Assembly: GCA_021234155.1 (NCBI GenBank)
Contig: JAJEKV010000127.1
Coordinates: 434,001-498,000, forward strand
Source of the DNA: Isoetes taiwanensis
Taxonomy: Eukaryota; Streptophyta; Lycopodiopsida; Isoetales; Isoetaceae
DNA length: 64,000 nt
Reading direction: 5' to 3'
The notes below the pieces were generated by a model. That model was not told the DNA's origin. It made no database searches and saw only the letters and a list, made by a program, of their open reading frames with translations. A program made the position numbers and the translations under genes. How positions within the stretch are numbered: the stretch's first letter is position 1; every line of letters begins with the position of its first letter. Positions 44,638 to 57,775 of the stretch are shown in pieces.

Positions 44638-44901
44638 AACAACCTTGAATGTGTTGCCTGGAAAACCGAAAGAGATGAGTGGATGGCGAACACAAAATAT
44701 AGCAGACCCCGTAAGAGGGCTAAGCCCTGCAAGCAACACAAAAACCCCCAAAAAATACCCGTGAATGGTTAGAGAAAAGCAAACTCATGCCCTCACGCAG
44801 CTAGGCGCAGAAGGAGGGAAGCAATGAGAATAGAAGAAAAGTCCGGGCCGTGGAGAAGACGCCGATAACCGGCGAAAAGAGGAAATAGCCTTATATGTTC
44901 G

Positions 44902-44955
44902 CCCTTTCCAGAATGGCGCATCCGATGGCTCGGATCGATGCTATTCTCGGAAAGG
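44902..44955. repeat. Palindrome A, type 2 copy
   Basis: Arms CCCTTTCCAGAAT and ATTCTCGGAAAGGA around a core with GCATCCGATGGCTCGGATCG. A TATA-like stretch on the minus strand (from CTTATATG at 44890-44897) lies just beside it. Confidence 0.8.
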
Positions 44956-45097
44956 ACTCGCAAGAAGACACAAAACCGCCGACTACCAAAGAACTTCCTT
45001 AACTATAAGCCGAGGGCGTAAAACCTGCAAGCAACACAAAGAACTCGAAAAAACACCCGTGAATGGTTAGAGAAAATTCAACATGTAGCAGAAAAAG

Positions 45098-45240
45098 AGA
45101 GCACCACCCCAATAGGGTGGAGGACAGCAGCATCCAACGGGTGGAAAACAATTACGTAGAAAGAAATATGCGTCACCCTCGAGGTGGAAATAAACAGCAT
45201 CACCCGCAGGTGGAGATAGCATCACCCAACGGGTGGAAAA
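45098..45240. repeat. Array of CACC-GGTG micro-hairpins, array 1
   Basis: Successive short units such as CACCCCAATAGGGTGG, CACCCTCGAGGTGG, CACCCGCAGGTGG and CACCCAACGGGTGG. Each is a small palindrome with a different 3-5 nt loop, spaced by A-rich linkers. Confidence 0.75.
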
Positions 45241-46361
45241 CAATTATTATTATTATTATTTTTTTTTGAAAGAACGGGGTGTTTTTTATATTTATCAGAA
45301 TAAAAAGTACATTGTTTCAAACATATAAAGGATTACTACAGGAGAAGCCTCAACATCTTCATCCTTTATGCGCAGAAACTTATTCTCTGCTCTGTAAGCT
45401 AATATACATGAAGCTCATGATGATCTCCCATATGGTGACCAGAAAAGACAAGAAGATACTGGAAAAAAGCTCCCGAAGCTTTCTTTTACACATTGAAGAT
45501 CCAAAGCAGATACTCTAGAAACATTGAAGATAGAAGGAAGTACCATAATATGAGACCAAATTAGTTGCTGCATTGTTGGGATGCAAAACAGTCAGCCTAA
45601 GTAGGCTACACACACTTGCCCAGCCGCCAAGACTACTCCCAAAAGTCTGGTTCATGATATATAAGCTTCTTCCTGCTCACATGATATCCCTAGCTCGGCC
45701 CCTAAATTGATCTCATTTCTTGCACTACTTAATCCATTCAAATAATTCCCAAATTCCACCAAAACCCCTCATGATAAAAGATGATTTCGATCAATTCTTG
45801 AAAATTTCGTGACCTTTCTCGCTAGAAAGAAAGAACGGAGAAGGAAACCGCCGCCCGACGTAATAAACCCCGGGGAAAATTAAAGTTTTAATGCTCAACC
45901 TGAAGACTGCTTCTCTTACCAGATCTGCACCCATCTACTCCACCTTATAGGCACTTTTGCCATTTCAGTGCGCATCCGCATGAAAAGAATGGAACCTGTA
46001 CTCAAGCTGCCGGAATCCTTTCTGTTTACAATGCAGATAGCATTATGCTTTAAAGAAGCAAAGAGCAGAAGCCACGTTAGTGGCATGAAGCAAAATCGTG
46101 GAAAGATCCACCCCAAAGCTGCTCCAGGACGAAACATCTCAAAAAGCCAGGAAAAACTCTACAAGAATTGTTGAATCCTCTGCTAGCATCTGGAAAAACA
46201 TACCTGGTGACCTCAGATTGAAGCAGCAGTGCTGGAAGCAAGGAGAGAGGGGCGGTCCCTCTCTCACGACCGCCCTAGCCGCAGGCGGGAAAGTTAGCGC
46301 CAAGAAGCATTTTTGGCCGGTCCTTCACTCTGTATGCTTGGTTTTAATTTGGAAAACAATT

Positions 46362-46620
46362 ATGCATCACCCAACGGGTGGAAAACAATTACGTAAAAAG
46401 AAATATGCGTCACCCTGGAGGTAGAAATAAACAGCATCACCCGCAGGTGGAAATAGCATCACCACCATGGTGGAAAAAAGCGTCACCCAACGGGGGATAA
46501 CAATCATGTAAAAAGAAATATGCATTGCAAAATAATGCTAGACAATGTGATTTACAACATCAAGATGATAAATAGACATGAATGTCACCATCACGGTGGA
46601 AATAAACAGCACCACCCAAC
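46362..46620. repeat. Array of CACC-GGTG micro-hairpins, array 2
   Basis: Further units, including CACCCAACGGGTGG, CACCCGCAGGTGG, CACCACCATGGTGG and CACCATCACGGTGG, with linkers similar to array 1 (for example AAAACAATTACGTA). Confidence 0.75.
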
Positions 46621-46804
46621 AAAAAACGGTCCATAAAAAAAACGCGACATCTAGAGAAAGATAAGCATCAACGCGACATCTAGAGAAAGATAAGCATCAA
46701 TGTAAAACCATAAAAAAGAACATCAAGAACACGAAACAAACTAAAAGTGGCCATCAAAATGTGCCCAATATAACAGCTTGTATATAACAACGTAAGACAC
46801 GCCA

Positions 46805-47105
46805 TGTCTAGATAAAAAGAAGCATAAAAAGGAAAAAATGATCCAATAGAAACCCATGTCGCAAAATCTCAATGTGGTGCCAAACGCAATATACATCATA
46901 TCCAGATAAAGTTAAATAGCAACACCATGCACAAATTAGATTGTACCCAATACAATACCTTGTGGACAACAACGTAGGACACCCCATATCTAAATAAAGA
47001 GAAGCATAAAAATGAAAGATAATCCAATATAAACCCATGTCGGAAGATCTCAATGCAGTGCCAAATGCAATATGCATCCTATCTAGATAAAGCCAAATAG
47101 CAAAT
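46805..47105. repeat. 181-bp tandem duplication in region R
   Basis: The phrase AAACCCATGTCG, followed by about 50 matching bases up to CCAGATAAAG or CTAGATAAAG, recurs 181 bp later with scattered substitutions. Confidence 0.85.
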
Positions 47106-47109
47106 ATGC

Positions 47110-48540
47110 CAAAGATATGTAATGAGCATACCAAATAGAAAAAGATCCACTACAAGTGCAAAAACCCCTAATAGACAACTAGAACCGCCAGGTGTGGAGT
47201 TGGGTCGCAAAGCACATAGCGGGAGGAGAAGAAGAGGAGCGCCACCACCACCCAAGCAATCGGATAGGATAAAGGACGTAGAGAGGAAGGAGAGGAGCGA
47301 AAAAGAGAGCCGCCGGAGGCGCTGAAGGATAGTGACGGGCCAGGCATGCGAACGAAGGCAAGCGAGCTAAAGAAATCATATGAGCACGGGCAAGTGGGTC
47401 TCGTTTGGAGTGGCAGGGGGAGAAAGGGAACTAGGGTCCGAAGAGTCTGGTTCAAGCGCGAGGGAAGCTTTGCGTTGACGACGAGAACCAGCAGCGCGAG
47501 CGAGCCGTGGAGAAAAAAGCGAAGTTGAAGAAGAAGAGCCGAAAACGCCTGCTATGGACGGCATCAGCTCAATGACCTGAAAAAGGGAGGAACATTAGAG
47601 AACAAAAACAATGAAAAGAAAAGGACGCCACCACGATGATGAATCGAAGGAAGGGCCCGGCATAGGTGACTGATTTGAATACAAATGCCGGACCGAAGTC
47701 CGTGAATGGGGCTACGGACCGAAGTCCAAAAATGTGGCTATTATCCCTTCCGAACCTGTGGCCAATATCTAGAGGAAGATAAGTCAACAAAGGAACCCTT
47801 CATCGTGGATCCCCAAAAAGAATAAACAATAACGATAAACAAGAAGGAAGAATAACAAGTAACCGAGATAATAAGGCAAAGAGGAAAAACTTACGCATAG
47901 GAATGCAAAAATGCATAGACATAAAGATCGAACGAGAAACATGGAGATGTTGAGTAGAGTCGCACACCACGTAGCGAGCGCGAGAGGACGATGAGTACGA
48001 ACCTCAACATGTGGACCCTGCATATCGAGCAAAAAAACAGAGGAAACGAGGAAGAATGATAAAAACTAGGGGCTAAAAGAACATGAAAAGTCAATCATGT
48101 CTAATAAAGCAACGTCTCGAAACTTACACAATGAGTATGTAATATCATATATAGGGAGCAAAGCTATGCACGAAAAATCAGCCTACTGCGAACATGACAA
48201 AGTGGAGCTAACGAAAACAAAGAAGCTCCCAAATCCATAAAATTGGTACACCGAACAATATCACCCGTCACCCATGTTCAAGAATAGAAAATATAACTTC
48301 ATGAAGCAACAAATAAGTGCGCTAATAAAGTGAACAAAGGAACCAACAAACACTAGAGCTCCCCGATGATCATGCCAAAAAAAGAAGAAAAAAATCTTAA
48401 ACACAACCCCCAAATATTCAAAACCCAGTATCGGACCAAACCAAATATAGAATATACATATAAGAAATTTAGCCACAAAGGAGAAACATGTCACAAAAAA
48501 CTTGAATGGAACAAAAAAAGTTGCAAAAAAATTGTAATAG
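47110..48540. other. Region R interior, no gene recognised
   Basis: A-rich plus strand; all longer frames on both strands lack domains. One Arg/Lys/Ser-rich plus-strand frame (47122-47325) looks like chance translation. Confidence 0.4.
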
Positions 48541-48544
48541 AACG

Positions 48545-48695
<151 letters not shown>

Positions 48696-48763
48696 GAAAT
48701 GAAATGAAATGAAATGAAATGTTGTATTTATTACGTCTGTAGACCACCAGGTCTATGAGACGA

Positions 48764-49546
48764 TCAATGTACATATTCAACGTTATAAAAGATATCCTCT
48801 AATGTATCTTCTGACAAGAATGCATTAGACTCTTCCCATCTCTCATCATGTATAACATTACAATCTTTAATACTCATTAACTGTTCTCTCTGTATCAATA
48901 TTTCCTTCAAGTATTTCCCAATGTGATGTCCAGGCATATCAAAGAATTCCAGCAAAGAGTTTGAATGGATACTGTACTTATCTCGAATCCCTGAGTATGA
49001 CGGGCACCTTACGATGACATGTAATTCATCTTCTACTTCTCCCATATTGCATACTTTGCAAAATCTCAATTCATGGGGAATATTACTCCAACGTCTTACT
49101 TCAACCCCAAGCCTATGGGAGCTAAGCCGCATCCTGCTTATCATCTGTCTGGCGCCAAAAGACACACCTTCCTTGAGGTATTTGGCCTCTTGGAGGGTGG
49201 GATTTATATACTGTCTATAGAAATGCTTTTTTGTCTCCGGGACTCTCCAGCTTCTTCTAATGAGGTGCTCATGCACCCACTCTCTTAGATTGCCCTTATT
49301 CTCACGCACACCATGAATGTCCATCCCCCATTTCCTCATCCATTCCCTAATATCTGAGTACCATCCCTTATCTCTTGTTTCTTCTAATGCTAGCCTTGGT
49401 AAGCTATCTTCTGGCATATCAAATAGCAACTTAGAGAGATATGTAAGCGTTCTGCATAGGGCTTCAGCCTCTAGTGGCATCATGCCACACTCTACAAGCA
49501 GCATATCATATGGAGTTTGAGCTTTAGTACCCAATTCTGTTCTCAA
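48764..49546 (-). pseudogene. LINE-B C-terminal region with zinc finger
   Basis: 260-codon open frame. SFGARQMISRMRLSSHRLGV precedes CKVCNMGEVEDELHVIVRCP, a CX2C...HX4C finger of the kind that follows LINE reverse transcriptases (zf-RVT). It ends NVEYVH shortly before the pentamer tail. It belongs to the same ORF as the reverse transcriptase upstream but is separated by stops. Confidence 0.85.
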
Positions 49547-49899
49547 GAACTTCTTCTACACTTTCTCAACCTTTTTCCAGGATTCTACAGATAATCCCGG
49601 CCCCCATACTTCACACCCATAGAGCAAAACTGTTTGGACCAGCACTCGATATAATGTACGCTTCAGGCTAAAGTCCCATATTTACGCTTTTCCACTTTTA
49701 CTGTGCATGCTATATAGTGCTTTCAGCCTCCATTTACTCTATGCTCAACAAATGAGTTCCAGCTATGCCCCTTGTCCACATGTATCCCTAGATACTTATA
49801 TGAGGTGACAATTTCCACGGTGTTCTCCATGATAGAGGAATTTAAGATGATCTACTTTATTTATCCCAAATACCATCATCTTAGTCTTTGACATATTTA

Positions 49900-51173
49900 C
49901 CCTCATACTTTTTGTTTCACGTAAATGTGCCAACAAGATCTAAATGCTTACGCATGCCTTCCAATCGAATCCGGAAAGAAGAACAACATCATCAGCATAT
50001 AAGAGCAAATGTAGAACCATGCATCTAAACAATGGGGTCCCCTCCCCGCCATATTAGGACATCCAAGCCCGCAATTGGTCTATGAATAGGCCAAATAGTG
50101 TGGGCGACAATGGGCACCCTTGCTTCACTCCAATATTACTTTCTACCACATCTGCGCATTTCGATTGTAGGGGGGATGATAGCTGTACCAAAACTTTATC
50201 ATAAAGTATCTTCACCGCATGTCTAAGCTCAATTGGTACCCCTAGGGCCTCCATCCTCTCCCACAAATTACTACGAGATACCGCGGTCAAATGCCTTAGC
50301 ATAATCAACAAAAAGCGCATAAAGGGTTTTTTCTTACCCTTAACCGAATCAACCATAGTTAGCAAAGTAACCAAATGATCAACTGTAGATCTTTTTTGGT
50401 CTAAAGCCCCCTACCTGTCGATTGGCTTTAACATTATGTTTTCAGCCCAGTGCTCAATTTACAATTCAAAGATAGCAAACAAATAATTTGGCATATAAAC
50501 TACTAACCGGAATCATTCGGTAATTTCGGGATCATTCTCATCTCCAGCTTTATGCAAGGGGATAACTCGTTCACCGCCAAGTGCGAGAGGAAACCCTTGC
50601 GCAAAACATTGTTAAATAATGACAACAATGCAAAGCATGTATTGAGTTACCCGCCCATTTGAACATTTCAGCTACCAGCCCAATTGAATCGGCCGCTTTC
50701 CGTTGGCAAGATGACTTAACCCTTCTTCTAAGTCTTCCAAATCAAAGCACCGGCCTACATCCCGTAAGTCAATATTACCGACATTGGCCTCAGGCATGTG
50801 ATCTGACTTACGACTTGGCTTAATAAAGCCATGGTTTTCAGTGGGTCTCTGCTTCATCTTAGGCTTAAGCTCATTCCAATTTTTGGGATCGCTATAGTGT
50901 CGCGGATCAGCTCCTCGCCGTCTCGATATACATACTTTTTCTTTTTTGATTTCGTGAGTGCAAAATATTCTTTCTTTAATCTCTGTCTATCTTCCCCCCT
51001 TGCCTGCTTAAATGCCTCTCTTTTTGCTCTACAAGACGCATCAAACCAACTATTGCATGGCAATCCCTTCATCTTTCTGCGTGAGACAAAACAATCAGTG
51101 GCAACATCTAGAACTAACTCTGCAATCTTGTCACTTAATTTATCAGTGTCGCTGGGCCAATTTGTTGTGGAGG
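49900..51173 (-). pseudogene. LINE-B linker and reverse transcriptase
   Basis: In transcription order: a basic linker (SWFDASCRAKREAFKQARGE at about 51050), ENYRMIPVSSLYAKLF, a VDYAKAFDR catalytic block near 50300 in a shifted frame, GVKQGCPLSPTLFGLFIDQL near 50120-50060, and YADDVVLL near 50004-49981. Stops and shifts separate these blocks. The motif set identifies a LINE polymerase. It is a different lineage from LINE-A. Confidence 0.85.
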
Positions 51174-52017
51174 CTCCACAAGGCACCCAACATTAAAACC
51201 AATATGGGTTTTTACCCTAGTTATATATATATAACCGCTTAATAAAACCAATACATCTTTGTGGGTTGATATCATTAAAAACCTTATATGAATTTTATAT
51301 GGTGTTCACCAAGGTGGTTTTCTAACATGTTTAAAAGCAATAATTAAATATAATGCTTTATATGCATGGTTTGTGAATGTGGTGTGGTATGGTGGTAATA
51401 AGACGTGGTTTAATATATTGTTATATATACGTGGTTTTTAGAATGCTAAAATAGCATGACTTATTGATGTGGTAAATTTATATGGTTCTCCTTGTGTTTA
51501 CATGCCATAGGTCATGATTGTTTAATGGTCTAAAGCCTTGCATGTTTATGCATCAAACCTGTAATGCTTTTAGTATGGGACGATGGTTTAGTAAGTTTTT
51601 TATGGAGTGGTTAAAGGTCATAAATCACTAGTGTTTTGTTTTCGAAAGCAGATTAAGATACCTTATAACACCATATAATTTTATTTTCTTAACTTGTAGT
51701 GGTTTCTTTGTTCAAACCCTTCATAATTGGTGTGTTATCTGAAGACTATCATCTTGTTTTCCAAAGCCTAGGTGTATATGACTAGTGGTTTCTAAAAGAT
51801 AGTCCCAAATTCCATAAGCTTGCAAGATCAAAAAATAATAAAAACAAATAAATCAAAGCTATGAGGATTTGAACCCCATTTTAACCATATATTGTGCATT
51901 ATACCCAAAGTGGATACTTTAATCATGCACTAAATCACTTTCTTCATATCTGACTTATCCTCTGCACATTTTATTCAAAAAAAATGACCTACGATAATTT
52001 ATTAAATAAAAAACTAC

Positions 52018-52549
52018 TTGCATATGTATACAAGGTAAGCATGCTGAAACTTGCCATCAATTGCTCCCGAAACATTTTGCCCAATAGCTGCCAGCTGCCG
52101 CAAAATCAACTGACAGTCGACAAACTCAATTTAACAGACGAGAAGGAGCTGCTGCATAAAACCTAACAAAATAGAGACCCTCAGTTCAAATAAATTCCAA
52201 ATACAGATTACCTTCAGCGCTGCCTCTTGTCCTCTTTTTGCTTGATAGATCTTCCACTACCGATGGAGCTGTAACACCATTATCAACTGGCTGAGATTTG
52301 GAGATGGTGCTTGGGTAAAGGACACGCTTAAAAAGAATATCATAAATGTGAACTAGAGCACAAATCACTTTTAAGGTACCACATACCCGGTGGTGGAACA
52401 AGTAACCCCCGAACCACGAAAAAATAAACTTGCTCATAATGGTGGAGCAAAAAGTATAATAATACTTGTGACACAAAGGATGCATTTGTAGCAGTTGGGG
52501 GAAATTTCAATGCTTCCTTCACATCTTTCCACATTCTCTCTTTGATAAC
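52018..52549 (-). pseudogene. ARID-HMG DNA-binding protein fragment (captured exons)
   Basis: Exon 52549-52387 (TTCTTCAG acceptor, GTATGT donor) encodes the second half of an ARID domain: MWKDVKEALKFPPTATNASF, then after two compensating shifts LLHHYEQVYFF. Exon 52290-52212 encodes a linker with SSKKRTRGSAEG. Exon 52094-52018 encodes VSGAIDGKFQHAYLVYI, matching the segment between ARID and HMG box in plant ARID-HMG proteins. The first half of ARID and the HMG box are not found. The exon 1-2 phases do not join cleanly. Such proteins are nuclear and bind AT-rich DNA. Inside the CACTA ends this looks like a captured, decaying copy. Confidence 0.75.
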
Positions 52550-52739
52550 CTGAAGAACAAGAAATTATATCTTTGTATTGCAAATACATACTTAGCAAAA
52601 ACTAGGGAGTGTTCAATTCATGCCAACAATCTATTGCTATGGGATGAGCATTGCAATAACTAAATCTTACTAAATACCCATGTATCGCAACATCATATGA
52701 TTATGATCCCCTTGAAAATCATCTAATAGTCTAAAATAA

Positions 52740-53130
52740 TTTAATTTTCACTCCATCATCATTACCCACCTCACAGCATTCACGTCACTGCCAATAATAG
52801 GCAACGAAAACTCCACATTACTTATCTGTGGTTTCTCAATTTTCTCTTGACTTTCTAAAACTTCAGGCACAACATTAAGTTGCCCTTGGAAAGTGGTGCG
52901 ATTTCTCCTTTGTGTCAATAGAAGGCTCCAACTGCAAATTCAATGCAAGCGGAGGAATGTGGGATGGAGGCACATTAAAGAAGAGAACTGGAAAGAGCCT
53001 TCTTCAGCAGAACCTTTCACGGTAATGGTTGTAGAATTCGGCATGTCTGTTATGCCAGGCATAAGAGAGTGAAATTGCAAACAAGGGGCAGGTCCTGGAC
53101 ATGTTGAGCACCGTATTACAAACAGGTTAC
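52740..53130 (-). pseudogene. Unidentified exon-like open stretch in CACTA
   Basis: Minus-strand reading in shifting frames gives MPNSTTITVKGSAEEGSFQ, then PPSHIPPLALNLQLEPSI, then EKIEKPQISNVEFSLPIIGS. It looks like formerly coding sequence, just upstream of the ARID exon in transcription order. I do not recognise the family. It may be another exon of the captured gene. Confidence 0.35.
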
Positions 53131-53239
53131 AGGGCAAACAACTCCTCAAGCCATATCTTTGTCACATCGAGTGGGTCAAAGCATGGTTACATGGTTTGCA
53201 TCATATAGATTCTTAGTTGCATGACTGTGATTAGAACCT

Positions 53240-54160
53240 CCAACAACAACTGCTTCATATGCAGCACTAGCATTTTAACAAGAATAATGCCAACCAATAT
53301 ACAGATGACTTACAATGATCCAGCTACAGCATTTCAAGGAAAAAACACAAGCTGATGCTCACATCAACCCTTGGACCAACTGCTCTGCCAATGAGATAAT
53401 ATTAACCACCACCCCGCAAAGAAAAAGCAGTGAGCATATGAGTAAATATAAATAACAAAAGAATGCAGCCATGCAAAGGGCTGGTAAATAAAACCCAACT
53501 GCTAAAGCGGGAAGTTTAAATAAGAAAATGAATCATCAAAGGAATCTCGAGTTTATATATGCCCATACAAAGTAACGTTCCAATATGAGCACAACAGCAT
53601 ACTTATAAGCATTAAGTCACAATAGTGTAGAAGTTTCAAGTGCAAGAATCCTCATGAATGTCCATAAAATAAGTAATGGAGCAAATAAAGCAACAAATTA
53701 CCGCAAATCCAAATGGCTCTATATATTGGGACTGTTATATAATCGGCGTAGTGCAAAATTTGAAGGAGGATCGCAGCAGCAACAATGCATGAAAGTCTAG
53801 CAAAAATGAAGTTGAACAAACCCATCTTCTTGCAACACCATTAACTGGTAGTAGCGCCCACCACCAGTATGCAAAAGTAGAATGAATGGTGGTGGTGGGC
53901 AATGCTGCTCCATAGCTCCAGCCTCGAAAGTTCAATCTCTGCAGCATAAACAGGCCTATATACATTCTTTCCTCTGCCTATATATATTCTTTCATCTGCT
54001 TGCAAAGGCAGCTAACAGGCATCAGGAAGGAAGCCTTGCAGTCAGAAAATGGAAAAAAGAATGGAAGGAGGAAGCTCCTGCTGCATTTCTGATGGAATGG
54101 GGGCGCTGGAATGAGGGCGCCGCATTCGTTTGGCCCATTTAGGTTTAGGTCACCAGAGGA
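53240..54160. other. CACTA interior, no gene recognised
   Basis: A-rich sequence with short frames only. It may be intron of the captured gene. Confidence 0.4.
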
Positions 54161-54168
54161 AAAAATTA

Positions 54169-55020
54169 GGGAAAAATTTAAAAATACCCCTCTATTTTGA
54201 GGTATTTATTAAAATACCCCTGTATTTTGACATATTGTCAAAATGCCCCTTGATCTGTAGCTTTCAGACGATCCCTGCAGCGCTAGCTCTGAATCTAACA
54301 AACAATCTACCAGCAGCAACTCAAATTTGGCGATTTTCACAAAAATCGATTAGTATTGTGTCCACTGGTGCAATGCCAGACCTTTCTGCCCTATGAATTT
54401 GCAGTCTATGCTTTAAAATAAGAGCAGAGTGATCCAAAACTAGACAAAGATATGCCCAGAGCCGCAGAGCCTTCCTCCAGAGTTTTTTTGAAGATAATTG
54501 TGGCAGGCCCACAGAGCTTTCCTTCAGTGTTTTCTCGAAGGTAATTGTGGCATGCATGCGAGTTGCTTCTAGGTTGCATATATCCGGCAATCAATAGGAA
54601 GTTCAAAGCACTATTGGAGCCATTGCTCAAAACCTACAACAAAAAAACAAAAGAGAAACTTATTCTACCCCAAGAAAAATTACAGTGGGCTCAAGATCTT
54701 ATGGGCTTTCTCAACCTGTTGCTTCTGGCCCTGCTCGAAACTGAAATATTTGCAAGCTCCATAATCGGATCATCGTCGTTTTCCATATCCGATCAAAAGC
54801 CAAAATTATCAGCTCCAATTTATCACTCCATAGTGGTTTTGTTTTCGATAGTGGGTAGTGATCTCGCCCTGTGCCAAAGCCATCCGTTGCTTGAAACTCA
54901 TTCCAGTCATTCTTCTTATCTCTAGTAGTTTTGTAGCCATATCAGGGGCATTTCTCAAAATATAAGGGCATTTTCACAAATAACATAAAATAAATAGAGG
55001 GGTATTTTTAGAATTTTCCC
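54169..55020. mobile_element. Mutator-like non-autonomous element, 9-bp TSD
   Basis: 852 bp flanked by perfect AAAAAATTA duplications (54160-54168 and 55021-55029). The left end begins GGGAAAAATTTAAAAATACC and the right end, inverted, GGGAAAATTCTAAAAATACC. Both ends carry further ACCCCT- or GCCCC-containing repeats. A 9-bp duplication and long terminal inverted repeats fit the Mutator superfamily. The interior has a 126-codon frame without recognisable domain (54545-54925), so no transposase. Confidence 0.9.
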
Positions 55021-55029
55021 AAAAAATTA

Positions 55030-56550
55030 TTTGGATATTTTACGATTAAGAGCATTTTTTAACATAATTATAAAAATAAGAGTTGATACCTACAAGGCAT
55101 AATCAACTGAACTGACACCTACAAGGCATAATCAACTGAACGGGTTCTTCATTATCTGATAATTTCTTGATGCGGGGATGCTTGCGGATTATGGTGATAT
55201 GCTGCATACGGATTATGGTGATATGCTGCAATGCCCGACAAATAAAAAATAACAGTAAAACCTGGACACCACAATCAACATTTCTTGCCGCGAAGCAAGG
55301 TTTATCAAGTGGTCAATACCATAAGATGTTCCAACATAATAGAGTATTCCATTATGGTCGCCATCACAAATATACATCAATTTCTTCAAAAACGATGATC
55401 TCCTAGAAAGTTGCAGAAAACTCTTATGAGGAGTCACAAGTCTTCCCTGAGTCCTCATGTGAAATCTTTCTATGTATGTATATCGCTAAATGTTAACAAA
55501 ATGAGCTGCCACTTGCATTATGAAAAGCCTTTCACCCCTTCCACAATATGATACCATGTCTCTAAGATGTTACGAAGCTCCTGAACATCCCCAAAACCGA
55601 GCATGCCAAAGCCGTTCCGGAAGATAAAGCATTTTGCGGGGATCTCCCCTATCTACGAACCCTCAGGCATTCGGGTTTTGCAAACCTAGCCGCATGATGC
55701 ACGCCGGATCGGAACTAGGGTTAGGGCACCCTGATCGAGAAAAATTTCTTTGGTTCTCTAATAAAATTTTCAATAAAATGTTAACATGTTCCTTAAATAA
55801 AATTTCAGCTATGGCTCTAGTAAACCACCGGCTAAGATTGATCTCAACCGTTGGATCACTATAAACTTGAGGGGTTGTGCGTTAAGGTAATTTCGATGGA
55901 AAGACGAGAGGGACGTACAAATCCCTAGCAGTTGAGTTAATGGCCAAATTCCACATGCGACAACGGTACCTCTCTCTTAACTAAACTTCTGGCTCCTTTT
56001 TTTTAGGGCTACAACTCTGTGATTCCATTGCGGCAGTTACATTATGAAGCCAATTCAAAGTGGTTTAAGATCATATTATTGAGCAAATCTACGGCAAAAT
56101 TTGTCTGGCACTTTATTCAATTTTTAAAGATCAAGGATCAACCCTGACCAATTAATTGAGTGTTTGGGAGTTAAAGCGGTAGCGTTTTTTGTTTTAGGGG
56201 GAGTATTTTGGTAATTGCGTCTTCTACATTTAAATCAGATATATGGTGTCTTTTGAGCTTTAATTTTTGCAAAAAAAAAAAGTTCTATGGTCATAAAAGC
56301 GGGGATTCTAGCCAACGCTGGAGCTCCATAAGATTTGGGTGATCCCCATTAACAACTCAACATGAATTGGGAATCAAGAGAATGTTCTTAGCTCCCCCAC
56401 ACAATACCATCAAACAAGGGTTTGCCCTTTCGAGCAACCCAAAAATAATTATACCTATAGTGGTCTGGTAACGATTAGTTATAATAGCTATTTCCTTTGC
56501 TCTTGTGTTAATAGCCATCATGAAATGACGGCCCTTTTGAGTGAAACTTA
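55030..56550. other. CACTA interior, no gene recognised
   Basis: Contains a short duplication, CGGATTATGGTGATATGCTG at about 55185 and 55210, but no domain-bearing frame. Confidence 0.4.
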
Positions 56551-56992
56551 TGAGTAACCACTAAATTGACCATAATCCAATTTTTAATAAATCAATGTTG
56601 TAATAGAAAAACCAACATGAATAATCACTATGAAATTTAAAATAGTATTAAAAACTCCCACAATTGAAACCAATGTGAATAACCATCATCACATTGAAAA
56701 CAATATTGAAAAACTCTTACGACAAGCCACTACCAATTCGATAAACCATGGTATATTAAAAAACCATAATGAATTACCACTGTTGCATTAAAAACCATAT
56801 CAAAAACCATTATCAACTTAAATAAACCATGCTTCAACAAAAAACCAATATAATTAACTATGTACTAATTATAAAAACCACAATAATATGTGGTTTTTAT
56901 TAAGGATAAAAAAAATGTGCATAGAAAACCACACCAATAGTGGTTTTTTAGTGGTAAATTATAGTAGTTAATTTTTTGGGTGCTTTGTGCTC

Positions 56993-57290
56993 TTGCCTCA
57001 CACTTCTTCATATAGCTTTCCACTTTATGATATTTCATACGTATGCGAGGCTTAGAGACACAACGTGCCTGGTGGCATGTGTAATTCTTGGTGCTTAACA
57101 CAACTGTTATCAGTGTATGATCTGAGATCTTTTCCATCTCTTCCCCTATAGACATATGTAACACCTGTTCTGCAAACTGGGATAGATCAACAACACTTGC
57201 ATTTCTGCATGTGCACTTACCTGTACCTGGAAACCTCTGTGTGCCATTATAAACCAATAAATCAAGCCCGCTGCACATATTAAGCACATG
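56993..57290 (-). pseudogene. LINE-B endonuclease C-terminal half
   Basis: Open minus-strand frame reading GLDLLVYNGTQRFPGTGKCT, then CRNASVVD and KISDHTLITVVLST. In LINE endonucleases the SDH and the following hydrophobic strand close the active site. It continues across the CACTA excision point into the linker at 51173. The upstream half of the domain is missing. Confidence 0.8.
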
Positions 57291-57311
57291 GTTGCTTAAT
57301 AATATATGGGG

Positions 57312-57451
<140 letters not shown>

Positions 57452-57775
57452 CCGCGAAACCACCAAGCATTGAGTTGGATCACGGCTAACGAGCTTAATG
57501 GAGCGCAACAATAAAATGAGGCTTAACCGCATAAACTATAAGCCCGGCCCGCCACGAAAAACTCCGTGGGTCGAAGGGGCACGGCTAACGAGCGAGGGTG
57601 AGACGAAAAGGAGCGCCAACGACCAAGCGCGAGAAGAAATGGAACATGTAGAAGGCACCCATGAGCGATTTAAGGAGAACAAGAACGTGCATAATAGCGA
57701 AGCGGCAAACTGCAGAACGACAAGCACTCAAAAGGAGGTGAGCGATTAGAAACGATTCCGGAAAAAAGAGAGGAC

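Larger units (their letters stand above)
51177..56989. mobile_element. CACTA-like transposon carrying a gene fragment
   Basis: 5813-bp element with inverted ends CACAAGGCACCC (51177-51188) and, inverted at the right, CACAAAGCACCC (56978-56989). It is flanked by the 3-bp duplication CTC (51174-51176 and 56990-56992). Taking it out with one CTC joins the LINE-B frame as CEARASTTNWPSDTD without a stop. Both subterminal regions (about 51190-51660 and 56560-56960) are rich in AAAACCAY and its inverse, like the subterminal repeats of En/Spm elements. No transposase is seen. It contains exons of an ARID-HMG gene and a nested Mutator-like element. Confidence 0.88.

Noticed and set aside
54545-54925. 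126-codon ORF as a host gene
   Set aside because: It lies wholly inside the Mutator-like element and shows no recognisable domain; a captured fragment remains possible.
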